From positions 1 through 40,992 of the forward strand of contig JAISOF010000025.1 of NCBI GenBank assembly GCA_031275815.1: a stretch of 40,992 nt of DNA, given 5' to 3'. Position 1 is the first letter of the stretch; the number at the start of each line of letters is the position of its first letter. A program made the position numbers and the translations under genes. The notes under the pieces were generated by a model. It was not told the origin of the DNA. It did no database searches and worked only from the letters and a program-made list of their open reading frames with translations. This document shows positions 16,882 to 25,877 of the stretch, one piece after another. This DNA is from Candidatus Nomurabacteria bacterium. GTDB taxonomy: Bacteria; Patescibacteriota; Saccharimonadia; Saccharimonadales; Saccharimonadaceae.

Positions 16882-16919
16882 AGTATATCAAATCGCTTTA
16901 CTTTTGTCAATAGGTAAAG
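16882..16919 (-). promoter_or_regulatory. Promoter/operator of VapBC-type operon
   Basis: TTGACA, 17 nt and TATACT. GTAAAG or its complement CTTTAC appears at least three times around the hexamers (near 16876, 16896 and 16913), forming inverted half-sites likely bound by the AbrB-type antitoxin. Confidence 0.7.
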
Positions 16920-16966
16920 TGGAAAAAACAGTAGCTTTTAAGTAAGTTTTGCTGTATGATAAGCGT

Positions 16967-17596
16967 ATGGATAATGCGGATTATTTAAATCAGATATCTG
17001 GCGGGAAGCTTGACAAGAAAGTCAACCCAAAGACCGGCAAGGTGGGATTTCAGTTGCCTTTTGGATTGGGGTTGAATCACAAGACTTTCATTATTTTGGG
17101 TGCGATTTTGGTGGCGGTGGTGGGGCTGATAGCGATGATGATGGTCGCTCAGCAGGCGACTTCGCGACTGAAGGGGCTGGCTTATTCGGTGGGCATGCGT
17201 TCAATTAATCTGAATGAGGTGGTGGGAAAATATCACTCCTCAATTAAAAATAGTAATTTGAAGTCTTTATCCAACGACCTCAAGACAGTTTTGGCCAATT
17301 TCAATCGCGATTACCCTGCGGTGTGGGCGTCGATTCAGGGAGCGGGGGATGGGACAGCGGAGGCGGTGGACACAGAGGAGAGCGTGAAGTTGTCGCTGGA
17401 TAATGCGTTCACTTCGGCGAGCATGAATGCGATTTTGGATCGGAACTTTGCGCTTGAGATGAGTTATCAGGCGGAATATATGGCGCTACGCATTCACGAG
17501 TTGCAGGAACAGACGGAGAATGCCAGTTTGCAAGCCTCTTATGACGAGTTTATGACGATTAAGCAGCGGTTTGATGATTGGATTGCGACGCATTGA
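16967..17596 (+). CDS. Hypothetical single-pass membrane protein
   Basis: 209 residues, not recognised beyond general layout. A short polar N-terminus (residues 1-38) precedes one strong membrane helix (TFIILGAILVAVVGLIAMMM, residues ~40-60). The remaining ~150 residues are helical, rich in Asn, Ser and Leu, and end in a coiled-coil-like segment (AEYMALRIHELQEQTENASL). The ATG at 16967 is chosen because TATGAT lies 6 nt before it; the frame is open back to 16949. A hairpin terminator follows. It is probably anchored in the membrane with the helical part outside. Confidence 0.75.
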   Translation: MDNADYLNQISGGKLDKKVNPKTGKVGFQLPFGLGLNHKTFIILGAILVAVVGLIAMMMVAQQATSRLKGLAYSVGMRSINLNEVVGKYHSSIKNSNLKSLSNDLKTVLANFNRDYPAVWASIQGAGDGTAEAVDTEESVKLSLDNAFTSASMNAILDRNFALEMSYQAEYMALRIHELQEQTENASLQASYDEFMTIKQRFDDWIATH

Positions 17597-17614
17597 TATA
17601 GCCTTAAAGCCGGC

Positions 17615-17640
17615 AAAAACCAGCTAATCACTGGCTTTTT
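17615..17640. terminator. Hairpin terminator between convergent genes
   Basis: AAAAACCAG-loop-CTGGCTTTTT. The A and T flanks allow it to serve the gene on the plus strand and possibly the deacetylase gene from the other side. Confidence 0.6.
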
Positions 17641-17663
17641 CGTGGCGGGTGGCGAGTTGCATG

Positions 17664-18848
17664 CTATGGCGCGGCTTGGCGATAAATGCCACCATTTTCC
17701 AGTTGCCTGCCCCGCGCGTCCATCAATTGTCGCACGGTCAAAAACACAAACCCGCGGCTACGCATTTCGGGGATGATTTTGGTGACGGCGTCCACTGTTG
17801 TGCCATACATGTCGTGTAATAAGACGATGGAGCCGTCGGTGGTGTGGTCGGTGACGTGGGTGAAGATTTGTTCGGTGTTGCGACTTTTCCAATCTTCTGG
17901 ATCGACTGACCACGTGATTAAGGGGGTGCCTGCCGCGTCCTTGACGGCTTGGTCGATGGCGCCGTATGGCGGGCGCATGAAGGCGGGTTTTCCACCGGTA
18001 ATCCGTTCGATGATGTTGGCGGTTTCGTCGATTTCATAACGCATGTCACTGGGGGATAACTTGGTCAAGTTTTTGTGGTTGAAGGTGTGGCTGGCGATTT
18101 GGTGTCCGGAGCTGGCGGCTCTTTGCACGATGTCTGGATAGTGGTTGGCGCGTGACCCCAAGACGAAAAAGGTCACAGGCACGTTTTCCCGTTGCAAAAT
18201 GTCCAAAAGAGTGTTCGTCCACTCGGGATGTGGGCCGTCGTCAAAAGTCAGGGCGACCAGTTTTTTGTTCTCCGTGCTTTCCGGTGTGACGACGCGGGCG
18301 TGTTCGGGGTTGGGGGTTTGCGCCACGATGGGTTGGTTGTTTTCGTCAAAATAGTTGTCAAAAGCCACTTCATCACCAGTGCGCAAGTTGAAACTGAGTT
18401 TTTGGGTTTCGTTTTTTACGCTGCCGCTGGCGTGGCGCTCAATGAGGTCAAATTGGAAACCGAGAATGTCTTCACCAGATTTATAGGTTCGAAAAGAAAC
18501 ATACAGCTCGGCATGACCATGGCCACTTGGAGCTTCCGTTTGTTTGAATTGGTTGACCAAGTCGTTTGCGTATTGCCGGAGGCGCTGGTTGACAGCGGGG
18601 TTGGTAGTGGTCGGATAATGCACCGCAATCATCATTTGCCCCCATTCAATAATCGATTCAATGCCGACGTTTTCGATGGTTTGGCTTTCCACCATTGAAA
18701 GTTGGAGGTCTTTGTTTGGTTCAAAAAAATGCAGCTCATACGCTGCAAACACTCCGATATAAACCAAAGTCATGCCCGACAAAGCCAGCAACATCATTTC
18801 CCACAAAAACCTCCACCGGTGTCGTGCGATTTTGAAAACTTGTTGCAT
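17664..18848 (-). CDS. Polysaccharide deacetylase (NodB domain), membrane-anchored
   Basis: 394 residues. An N-terminal membrane helix (MLLALSGMTLVYIGVFAAY) is followed by a PdaC-like region (DUF4163/DUF3298 style, residues ~50-170) and a C-terminal NodB domain. Catalytic motifs are TFDDGPH near residue 202, the metal-binding HTFNHKNL near 250, RPPYGA near 290 and IVLLHD near 345. The family removes acetyl groups from peptidoglycan GlcNAc/MurNAc or other polysaccharides outside the membrane. TATAAT lies 6 nt before the ATG, so translation is probably leaderless. It stands alone next to tRNA-Ala. Confidence 0.92.
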   Translation of the reverse strand: MQQVFKIARHRWRFLWEMMLLALSGMTLVYIGVFAAYELHFFEPNKDLQLSMVESQTIENVGIESIIEWGQMMIAVHYPTTTNPAVNQRLRQYANDLVNQFKQTEAPSGHGHAELYVSFRTYKSGEDILGFQFDLIERHASGSVKNETQKLSFNLRTGDEVAFDNYFDENNQPIVAQTPNPEHARVVTPESTENKKLVALTFDDGPHPEWTNTLLDILQRENVPVTFFVLGSRANHYPDIVQRAASSGHQIASHTFNHKNLTKLSPSDMRYEIDETANIIERITGGKPAFMRPPYGAIDQAVKDAAGTPLITWSVDPEDWKSRNTEQIFTHVTDHTTDGSIVLLHDMYGTTVDAVTKIIPEMRSRGFVFLTVRQLMDARGRQLENGGIYRQAAP

Positions 18849-18854
18849 GGGGGC

Positions 18855-18883
18855 ATTATAGCATAATTAAAGACATAACTAAA
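18855..18883 (-). promoter_or_regulatory. Promoter of polysaccharide deacetylase gene, leaderless
   Basis: TTTAGT, 17 nt, TATAAT, then 6 nt to the ATG at 18848. Confidence 0.65.
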
Positions 18884-18946
18884 GTAGTTACTACATAGTA
18901 ACCTTTTGGGCGGTTCAATCAAAAAAGGATGAACAGCGTTTTCGGT

Positions 18947-19022
18947 TGGTGGAGCATGGGGGACTTAAACCCCCGACCTCTACAATGCGAATGTAGCGCT
19001 CTATCAGCTGAGCTAATGCCCC
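18947..19022 (-). tRNA. tRNA-Ala (anticodon CGC)
   Basis: 76 nt including an encoded 3' CCA. Acceptor stem GGGGCAT pairs with ATGCTCC (one G-T). The D-arm begins AGCTCAGCTGATAGAGC. The anticodon stem CTACA/TGTAG encloses loop TTCGCAT, giving anticodon CGC for codon GCG. The T-arm GGGGG-TTTAAGT-CCCCC is intact. Confidence 0.96.
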
Positions 19023-19057
19023 AACCTCCCCAGTTTAGCATATTTGAGTGAAAAAAA

Positions 19058-19357
19058 CTAGCTTTGGGGAGCTGGTGTGGGTGGATTCTGAGCTTCGGAA
19101 AAATTATCTTGCAAGAACTCTATTTCATTGATGAGACGCATAAGCATCTCTTGTTTTTGGATGGGCTCTTGAACCTCATTGATGGCCGACAATGCCTGCT
19201 CAATGGTTTGTTTTTTGTATTCAAAACCGAGCAGACCTAGTGCTGACTCAAATTTTTGTTCTGGTGTTGCGTCTTCAGGTGTGGAAACTTTGTTTAATTC
19301 GGCTAGAGCGACGTTTTTCAATTCGTCTAGCTCCGACAGTGCTTTTTTATAATCCAT
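19058..19357 (-). CDS. Hypothetical small helical protein
   Basis: 99 residues, unrecognised. It is highly charged and helical (LSELDELKNVALAELNKV, SAINEVQEPIQKQEMLMR), with a Pro-rich tail NPPTPAPQS and no membrane helix. A strong Shine-Dalgarno (AAAAGGAGGAG) sits 3-5 nt before the ATG. It lies 12 nt after the stop of the 1395-aa gene and so is the last gene of that operon. Probably cytoplasmic and functionally linked to its large neighbour. Confidence 0.75.
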   Translation of the reverse strand: MDYKKALSELDELKNVALAELNKVSTPEDATPEQKFESALGLLGFEYKKQTIEQALSAINEVQEPIQKQEMLMRLINEIEFLQDNFSEAQNPPTPAPQS

Positions 19358-19369
19358 TTACTCCTCCTT

Positions 19370-22300
19370 TTAATATCTTTTTAAGAACCATGTGTCACGA
19401 TTTTCCGCGCGGTATCTGTTTAGTGCTGCTTTTAAGTTATCTAAAGTATTGATGTTTAGGTGTATATCGGTTTGATCAGGATTATAGACATCACTTGTTA
19501 ATGGCTGACCGTTTTTATCAGTCATTGAAATTGAATAATCTGCACTTTTGAAACCTAGTCCCCATAACATGCGTTTCACAGATTTTTCAACTTCTTTGGC
19601 AGAATGCATGGCTAAGTCATTTTTGATGTGAGTTGCCATACCTTTGAGGAAACCGGTGAACTTATCTTGGTTGTTATTATCAATTCGGGAGAGGTCTTGT
19701 ATGTCATCCAACATTTCTGTAATGGTCATGCTGCGAATCCGTTTTTCAAGTTCTTCATCCCCAAAGCCACTGTAAGTTTGTTTTCCTTCTATGACACCCA
19801 TTAATTCTCTACGAGGCAAAGATGATGAACGTGTTTTGACCCAGCCGATTACTTCCAAATTTTCTCCTCTCGGCGCTCCATCTCCACCTCGCATTTTTGT
19901 AACTTTTTCACCAAGTTGCATGTCTTCTCCCGATCTCACAGAGTTATATCCACCGGCTAAGGCATAGGATTCTGCAGAATACCCACTATTCCAGCCGTTC
20001 ATGTAGACACGGTTCCATTGGCTATTCCAGTTTGGGTTATTGAGGTTGCGCAACATTCTCCGTCCAGCCATTAGTTTTTGGGCGAAGTCGGTGGCGCGCC
20101 TCCTTAAGAACAAATAATCGTTTTGTTTCAGAATCTCTGGATCGCGATCATCCATGCCGCGAACCATATCCAAATGAGGATTTTTATCCAATGCTTCAAT
20201 CAAGTTCGAAATGGTGTGAGTGTCAATATGGGTGATATCAGCATCTTCGCTTTCTATATACAGGGGGCTTGTTTGGTTGGCGCGTTGCAAGTTGCGCATT
20301 AGTGTGGCGTCCGTAATCAGTTTGCGCGCATAACCCACGTTGGCATGACTTTCGTCCAGTTCAATGTCATAGTAGTTGATATTTGCTGGCGACCCCGCGT
20401 TATTAGTGTTGTAATCTCTAATAAATCGTTCAATTTCGCCCACTGTATTATCTGGAGGAGTCCCCTCTCTGCGATTTACCATAACGTTTATTTCAAAGGT
20501 TTGCGGGTTCAGCCGGTTGCCTTGTGGATCCTTTTGTTTCATATACTCTTCCAAGAAGTGATAAATATTCTTTTCTTCCATATAAGCTGGGACGTTTACG
20601 GCAACACGGACTTCGTTGCCGATAGGTGGTAATTTATTGGCAACTGCTTCTACTCTTGCGATATGAGCGGGGTCTCTTTGCCTTTGTCGTTCAATATAGG
20701 CACCGATATTTTGCCGCTCTCTTTGAACGTTGCGTTCTACGGGCGACCCATCTGCCTCCACCCATGTCCCTGCCTCATTTTGGTAACGCGGACTTATCAC
20801 GTCCGGCGTGGATTCTCCACCGTTATAGTAATAGCCATAGTCGATATCAATGGGGGGGGGCGCGGGGGAGCGTTCAGCGGCCTGCAAAGAACGGCGTGGG
20901 ACAATGGGAATAATCGGGGGCATTTCGGTTTCGGTGACATAGGTGGGAATTGGTTCAATGAGGTCAGGGGCAAGAATGTTGGTGTGGAAGATTTCGGTGG
21001 GGACGGGTTGGGTAGTTGTGACGGTGCTAGTGATAGCGTCCATGGCGTTTTGACCAGTTTGGGTGGCGAGGACGGCAATGTTGACTGGCCCGCCGTCAGC
21101 GGTGGTCAGTTGGGTCACACCGTCAATGACGGTTTTGGTGACTTCTTCTCTTGGGGTGAAGACTTCAATATAGGCGCCTTTGAACATCTCTTGGAAGGAG
21201 CGCCCACTGGTGGGACCGGTGGTTTGGCTGAGGTCAAAGGCTTGTCCGAATGCAGAATTGGGGTCGATGTGCAGTTTTCCGTCAATCAGTTCCGCCACGA
21301 TAGCTTGACTTTGGTGGCTGCCATCTGGCGTGATGGACACGAACAGCCTCCCAGCATCGGATAGTTCATGCAAGTTCAACACTTCACCGGCTTGGTGTGG
21401 CGCTGGAGCGTCAAGGTTGTAATCAAAAGACAGCAAACCGTTGTCATCGACACCGTTGTAATGGAACGCGAGCTCAGAGCCTTCATAAACGCCGGACGTG
21501 TCGTTGCCAAACCAAATTGTTCTTGAAACTTCGGTGCTGTTTTGGTTATTTTCCAGCCATTCTGACATGGGCTGAGTGATAGTTTCGGTGGTTGAAGTGT
21601 CAATCAGAACGTTTTCCGAGCTCACATCAACGGCGTAATTCAGCTCGCGCAGTCGGTCGAGCGATTCTTCGGTGAACTGTCCGGTTTGTTGGTCAATTGT
21701 CAGTCCGGCAACTCTCGTCTGCCCGCCTTGACGGGAGTCCAAAATCGAATATGTGCCGTCTTGGTCTTGCACGAGGTTGCTTTCACTACTGAGCCGCACG
21801 GTGCCATTGCCGCCGTGCTGAGTGTCATTCAAGGTGTCGCTGGTTTCAAGGGTGCGCGTGGCTCCCAACAGCGCTACTCCGCCCTCGCCTTCATTATTCA
21901 AAACACTGAAAAGCATAGTGCCTCTGGTGCCTGTGGCATTTGGATTGAACAGGTGTTCAATGCCGCCCACCACATTGTTGTTGGCGAACGCCATAGCTTC
22001 TTGCATCCCCGTGCCAATCATCAGTCCGGTCAGTCCGCCAACGGCTGCCGCTTTGGCAACACGACGATTGCGGAGTTTTTTGTATGCTTGGTCTTTGGTG
22101 GTAATTTCTTCTTGCTCAATAGTGGCCTCAACCCTCAGAGCGTCACTCGCCAACGCTTGCCTGAAGGCTTCATCACCACCCCGATTGTTATATTCATCAG
22201 GATTCAACCCGCGGCGTAAATCCATCAGGGCTTTGCGGGTTTCGGCGCGCGTTTTGTCCAACGCAAAACGTTCCGCCTCAACGTTCATCACATCTGAATA

Positions 22301-23557
22301 TGCCACAAGATCAATACCTTTTCGGTCTGAAAGCCTGATTCTCGCGTCAATTGCCGACAGCGCCTGCCGTGCCGCTTCAATCTGGCTCTGTTGCTCGGCA
22401 GTCGGCGCAGTTTCCCGCGACAAGCCGTTCAAAAACGCCAATGTGTCATTCAACTCTGCTGTCATCTCGCCCGCCCCGCGCATGTCATAAATCGTGGCGT
22501 CCAACTCCGCCCGCGCTTTGTCGGTTTCTGACATTTTCTTGCCTTGCGCCATCTCGCGCATGTGTTGGGCCCGCTCTTCTTTGAGTTTGACCTTTTCGTT
22601 CAAGCCCGCAAATAACGCCGCCGACACACCGGGCACAATAACTGATGCGGCTTTTCCAATCACACCGCGTTCAGCGAATTTCAAGGCGCACGCCACGGCA
22701 GATGCGCCGAGAGCGATGGTGGTGGGGTTGACTAGCCCGCGAGATTTCTCCTGCAATTTTTCAATCACTTTGTCCACTTTGCTCAATTTCGCTTCACTGC
22801 GCACACCCGAACGCGATTCACCGTTGATGACTTTCATGCCGTTCATAACATTTTCAATCGCAAAACCGTGATCCACCGCCAATCGTGCCTGTTCGGCAAT
22901 AGCCGTAAGATTGTCGACCATCACCATATCCCCTGCTTCTCCGTGCGCCTTGCTCCGTTCTCGGCGCTCTCTCCACGATTGCCCAGTTTCGTTAGAAGTA
23001 ATTTCATCAATGTCCATCGCATAATAATCTTTAAGAATGCGCTTTTTCGCCTCTTCCAAATTGGCTTTCGCCGTTTCGACATTGTCGGTTTCGGCATATG
23101 TCTTAATCGCTTCCTTAATAGCCACGACAGCTGGAGCATCCTGACCAAGTTCCTCTTTGTTTTCGCCTTCATGAATCATTTCTTCATATTCACTTTGAAA
23201 ACGTTGAATGGTCGCAAGTCGCGCCCTGCTTGCTTCACCCTCTTCACCTTGTTTGGCATAAATATTTTGCTGATGTTTAATGTCTTCTAAAGCTTCGCGA
23301 GCATATTTTGAACGATAATATTCTTTGGCGTAATTGCCTTTCCAGATTTTTTTCAAAAACCCGCGCACCCCTTTTGCGTCGCCCAACTCTTTATTTAGCC
23401 GATAATCTGCAAAATCTCGGGCAGACTCGCGTGCGTCATGGGATTGGTCAATCATCGCCACGCGCAACTGTTCGGGGTTGCCGTATTGTTCAATAAAGGC
23501 TTGACGTTCCTCATCCGTCATGGAATCAGGGTTTCTGGTGTAGCTATTGTGCTCCAT
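19370..23557 (-). CDS. Large multidomain protein with C-terminal GT-A-like glycosyltransferase domain
   Basis: 1395 residues. Residues 1-250 are charged and coiled-coil-like. Residues ~275-340 hold two hydrophobic helices (TIALGASAVACALKFAERGV, SVIVPGVSAALFAGL). Another lies near 535 (GGLTGLMIGTGMQEAMAF). A Thr/Asp-rich beta region and a Pro-rich linker follow. From about 985 a glycosyltransferase-2-like fold appears: VRVAVNVPAYMEEKNI, IESEDADITHI (DxD-like), GYARKLITDATL, and GEDMQLGEKV. A sugar-transfer or polysaccharide role is inferred. The start has GGAGG 6 nt upstream and lies 1 nt after the previous stop. A C9 run in the linker (20852-20860) could slip and remove the transferase part. 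It shares an operon with the 107-aa protein upstream and the 99-aa one downstream. Confidence 0.78.
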   Translation of the reverse strand: MEHNSYTRNPDSMTDEERQAFIEQYGNPEQLRVAMIDQSHDARESARDFADYRLNKELGDAKGVRGFLKKIWKGNYAKEYYRSKYAREALEDIKHQQNIYAKQGEEGEASRARLATIQRFQSEYEEMIHEGENKEELGQDAPAVVAIKEAIKTYAETDNVETAKANLEEAKKRILKDYYAMDIDEITSNETGQSWRERRERSKAHGEAGDMVMVDNLTAIAEQARLAVDHGFAIENVMNGMKVINGESRSGVRSEAKLSKVDKVIEKLQEKSRGLVNPTTIALGASAVACALKFAERGVIGKAASVIVPGVSAALFAGLNEKVKLKEERAQHMREMAQGKKMSETDKARAELDATIYDMRGAGEMTAELNDTLAFLNGLSRETAPTAEQQSQIEAARQALSAIDARIRLSDRKGIDLVAYSDVMNVEAERFALDKTRAETRKALMDLRRGLNPDEYNNRGGDEAFRQALASDALRVEATIEQEEITTKDQAYKKLRNRRVAKAAAVGGLTGLMIGTGMQEAMAFANNNVVGGIEHLFNPNATGTRGTMLFSVLNNEGEGGVALLGATRTLETSDTLNDTQHGGNGTVRLSSESNLVQDQDGTYSILDSRQGGQTRVAGLTIDQQTGQFTEESLDRLRELNYAVDVSSENVLIDTSTTETITQPMSEWLENNQNSTEVSRTIWFGNDTSGVYEGSELAFHYNGVDDNGLLSFDYNLDAPAPHQAGEVLNLHELSDAGRLFVSITPDGSHQSQAIVAELIDGKLHIDPNSAFGQAFDLSQTTGPTSGRSFQEMFKGAYIEVFTPREEVTKTVIDGVTQLTTADGGPVNIAVLATQTGQNAMDAITSTVTTTQPVPTEIFHTNILAPDLIEPIPTYVTETEMPPIIPIVPRRSLQAAERSPAPPPIDIDYGYYYNGGESTPDVISPRYQNEAGTWVEADGSPVERNVQRERQNIGAYIERQRQRDPAHIARVEAVANKLPPIGNEVRVAVNVPAYMEEKNIYHFLEEYMKQKDPQGNRLNPQTFEINVMVNRREGTPPDNTVGEIERFIRDYNTNNAGSPANINYYDIELDESHANVGYARKLITDATLMRNLQRANQTSPLYIESEDADITHIDTHTISNLIEALDKNPHLDMVRGMDDRDPEILKQNDYLFLRRRATDFAQKLMAGRRMLRNLNNPNWNSQWNRVYMNGWNSGYSAESYALAGGYNSVRSGEDMQLGEKVTKMRGGDGAPRGENLEVIGWVKTRSSSLPRRELMGVIEGKQTYSGFGDEELEKRIRSMTITEMLDDIQDLSRIDNNNQDKFTGFLKGMATHIKNDLAMHSAKEVEKSVKRMLWGLGFKSADYSISMTDKNGQPLTSDVYNPDQTDIHLNINTLDNLKAALNRYRAENRDTWFLKRY
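20852..20860 (-). repeat. C9 run in the Pro-rich linker of the 1395-aa gene
   Basis: Nine G on the plus strand followed by CGC and five more G. On the coding strand it encodes Pro-Pro-Pro before IDIDYGYYY, shortly before the glycosyltransferase-like domain. Confidence 0.85.
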
Positions 23558-23558
23558 C

Positions 23559-23882
23559 TCACGCCTCCGTCACCACCGCATTCCCAAGGTACAAGTCGCG
23601 GAAACGCAATAGAGTTTGGGCGGTGACTTGCGCCGCGTCCACGCCGGAGCTCGCGACGATGTTTTGGATGTCTTGGTCGGTGGCGTCGGGATTTTTGTCC
23701 AACAAATCGTTCAGCTCGTCAATTTTATCTTCCGGCATGGCGCTCACCACAGCGCGGTCGATCTGGTCAAGCAGCCGCGACTTCAAATCGGCATGCAGTT
23801 CGTCATACACATCATCCACCGCCTTGTCCATACCCTTTTGTTTCAAAATATCATCAATGAAATTATCTAACTCGTCACTCAT
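23559..23882 (-). CDS. Small acidic protein, DUF5663-like
   Basis: 107 residues, acidic and helical (DELDNFIDDILKQKGMDKAV, AMPEDKIDELNDLLDKNP, LLRFRDLYLGN). It resembles the DUF5663 family that I recall as common in Saccharibacteria; this assignment is from memory of the pattern and not a search. AAGGAGG lies 6 nt before the ATG. It is the first gene of a three-gene operon with the 1395-aa protein; a binding partner role is plausible. Confidence 0.75.
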   Translation of the reverse strand: MSDELDNFIDDILKQKGMDKAVDDVYDELHADLKSRLLDQIDRAVVSAMPEDKIDELNDLLDKNPDATDQDIQNIVASSGVDAAQVTAQTLLRFRDLYLGNAVVTEA

Positions 23883-23900
23883 CTGAACCTCCTTATCTTA

Positions 23901-23928
23901 AGTATAAGCCTTTTTCAGATTTTTGCAA
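23901..23928 (-). promoter_or_regulatory. Promoter of the 23882-19058 operon
   Basis: TTGCAA, 16 nt and TATACT, followed by a short leader with AAGGAGG. This operon therefore uses a Shine-Dalgarno, unlike many neighbours. Confidence 0.65.
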
Positions 23929-23971
23929 TAGGGAGGGGGTAATTTAAGGAAAGTTAGTAGTTTTCCACAAG

Positions 23972-24811
23972 CTACTGCTTGCTATTCACCACGTTATTAG
24001 CATTCAACCACCCCTCCAAACTCCCGCAATCCAACCACTGGCCGGTGGAGGGCACGACGCGCATTTTGCCACCGCGCTTTAAATATTCCGAGTAACCGTC
24101 GGTCAGCATGTATTCTTGGTCTTTGGGGCCGAAATGGTGGTTGTTGGTGTATTCCACCATCACTTTGATTAGCTCCGGCGACATTACAACGCGGTTCAAG
24201 TTCACCAAAGTGGAGGTGACTTCGCGAAGCGCCGGTTTTTCCACCACGCCCGTCAACATGCCGTCGGCGTTTTTTTCCAGCATGCCGTATCTTGGCACTT
24301 CCCTTTTCGGCACTTCATAGCCCATAATCGCGGATTCGTCGTCGGACTGCACGCCCTCAATCAAAGTCTTGACATCGGAGCCGTCTTTGGCGTTCCAAAA
24401 CGGGTCGTCGCCGTTGCACAACGCCACGTGTTCGTTCAACTTGAATTTTTCCGCGACCAGTGTCACGGGCACGCTGGTGCCGTAACGGTCGTTGACGTTT
24501 TGTTCCACATAATGCAGCCGCACACCCTTTGGCGCGGTCTGTAATTTCGCCAATTTTTCCTCCGCGCCGCGCGCTTGCAAAAACTCTTCAAGCCGGATGT
24601 TTTCGCCATAATAAGCTTTGATTTGCCCGTTTTTCGCGTCATTTACCACCAAGAAAATGTCCTTGATGCCCGCCAGCACGCACTCTTCCACCACATAATC
24701 AATCACCGGTCGATTGCCGATGGGCAGCATGTTTTTGTCGATGGTTTTGGTGATGGGCAGCCGCCGAGTGCCATAACCGGCGGTGGAAATGATGGCTTTT
24801 TCAATTTTCAT
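23972..24811 (-). CDS. galU: UTP--glucose-1-phosphate uridylyltransferase
   Basis: 279 residues, normal for GalU. It makes UDP-glucose from UTP and glucose-1-phosphate for cell-surface glycans. The nucleotide-binding signature is AGYGTRRLPITKTIDKNMLP at residues ~11-30, with D in place of the more common P in the PKEMLP segment. YGTSVPV near 110, CNGDDPFW near 132 and VVEKPA near 190 follow. The HD-domain gene ends about 30 nt upstream, so co-transcription is likely; only a distant AAAGG precedes the ATG. Gly in place of one Ala of the AAGxGTR signature is not expected to matter. A sister nucleotidyltransferase specificity cannot be fully excluded. Confidence 0.9.
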   Translation of the reverse strand: MKIEKAIISTAGYGTRRLPITKTIDKNMLPIGNRPVIDYVVEECVLAGIKDIFLVVNDAKNGQIKAYYGENIRLEEFLQARGAEEKLAKLQTAPKGVRLHYVEQNVNDRYGTSVPVTLVAEKFKLNEHVALCNGDDPFWNAKDGSDVKTLIEGVQSDDESAIMGYEVPKREVPRYGMLEKNADGMLTGVVEKPALREVTSTLVNLNRVVMSPELIKVMVEYTNNHHFGPKDQEYMLTDGYSEYLKRGGKMRVVPSTGQWLDCGSLEGWLNANNVVNSKQ

Positions 24812-24840
24812 AAAAATACAAACCTTTCATGTTTAGTTTA

Positions 24841-25578
24841 TCATGTTTTGGACCAGTTCATACTCAAATCTTCAAAATTAATCTGGTGCGCGCCCGTTTC
24901 TTTGTATTCAATTTCCGAGTTCAAGAGGCTTTGTTGTTTGCGCAGGCACTCCACCAGCTCAGGAAACTCTTCGCCAAAGTGATTCTCAAAGTTTTCAAGA
25001 TATTCTTTGTGGGCTTTCGCAAACTCTTGGTGGTCTTGGATTTTGAAAACATCTTTCAAGCGGTCGATAATTTGCGACCCATAACCGTTTTTCACCATCA
25101 AAATATCCACATTGGAGGGCAAAAGTTTGTCAACAGCGCGCACAAACCGCGATTCGCGCGTGGCCTCATCCTCGTATTCCAGCAATTTTTCCACAAAATA
25201 TTTCGGCAACTCGCCAGAGTTAATGATTTCTTGCAGTGCCAAGTGCTCTTTTTGAGTTTTCTCCTCGCGGTCTTTGTCGGTCAAGCGCAGGCTGGGCGTG
25301 TCGCCGACTTTGACCTCCACAAGGTCGTGCACAAACGCATAATCCGCGAGTAACCCCCGATCCAACTCCGGATAATACTCGTGAGCGAGATAAATCACAG
25401 AGGCGGACAACGCCAAAGAATGCTCCGCGTCGTTTTCTTGGCGTGCGGGCTGGTGGTCAGGCTTGATGAGAGGCGCGCGATAAATCCCCGCCAACCGCAC
25501 GGTTTCGGTGCCGATTTTGCGAATGTCATCAAGCATCAACTCAAGAGGTTTATCTTGTTCGTACCCTTTTTCATCCAT
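24841..25578 (-). CDS. HD-domain phosphohydrolase, YfbR/5'-deoxynucleotidase-like
   Basis: 245 residues. Metal-binding HD pattern: EHSLALS near residue 55 and HDLVEVKVGD near 88, with RFVRAVDKL near 150 supplying a later Asp. Members of this group hydrolyse nucleoside monophosphates or other phosphate esters; substrate not predictable. An in-frame TTG at 25587 exists, but the ATG at 25578 is preferred because TATATT lies 7 nt before it. The product is soluble and lies upstream of galU. Confidence 0.85.
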   Translation of the reverse strand: MDEKGYEQDKPLELMLDDIRKIGTETVRLAGIYRAPLIKPDHQPARQENDAEHSLALSASVIYLAHEYYPELDRGLLADYAFVHDLVEVKVGDTPSLRLTDKDREEKTQKEHLALQEIINSGELPKYFVEKLLEYEDEATRESRFVRAVDKLLPSNVDILMVKNGYGSQIIDRLKDVFKIQDHQEFAKAHKEYLENFENHFGEEFPELVECLRKQQSLLNSEIEYKETGAHQINFEDLSMNWSKT

Positions 25579-25585
25579 GTTGTGC

Positions 25586-25613
25586 AATATACCTCAAAAC
25601 GACGGTTTTTCAA
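25586..25613 (-). promoter_or_regulatory. Promoter of HD-domain gene, near-leaderless
   Basis: TTGAAA, 16 nt, TATATT, then 7 nt to the ATG at 25578. Confidence 0.65.
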
Positions 25614-25662
25614 AGCATGAGCTTGTAGCGACCCCGTCATTTTGGACTTTTGTAGTCTTATC

Positions 25663-25833
25663 ATGCCGGATTTGTTGGCGCAAGTTGAGGAGCGTCTGGA
25701 ACGGGCGGTCACGGATTATCGTGCGCGCATTGCAGACCTGCCGGTGGATATTCATCAGCGTGAGTTGGAGCGGGCGATTGAGGTGGCGAGAACCGTCCTC
25801 GTTTGCCCAACGGTAACATTTTTTATTGGGTAA
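25663..25833 (+). CDS. Short hypothetical ORF, possibly a gene remnant
   Basis: 56 residues from the ATG at 25663 (MPDLLAQVEERLERAVTDYR...), amphipathic and then broken after VLVCPTVTFFIG. In a neighbouring frame the 3' end reads PNGNIFYWVTGEVG before a stop, so this may be a frameshifted fragment of a longer gene. No clear promoter or ribosome-binding site. The rest of 25588-25877 contains nothing else I can support. Confidence 0.3.
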   Translation: MPDLLAQVEERLERAVTDYRARIADLPVDIHQRELERAIEVARTVLVCPTVTFFIG

Positions 25834-25877
25834 CCGGAGAGGTTGGGTGAGATTATTGATTATCTAATACGAAAAGG

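Noticed and set aside
25579-25877. Second divergent gene with a strong promoter between the HD gene and the (CT)20 gene
   Set aside because: The 56-codon frame lacks a convincing promoter or Shine-Dalgarno, and its 3' end is split between frames; kept only as a low-confidence remnant.
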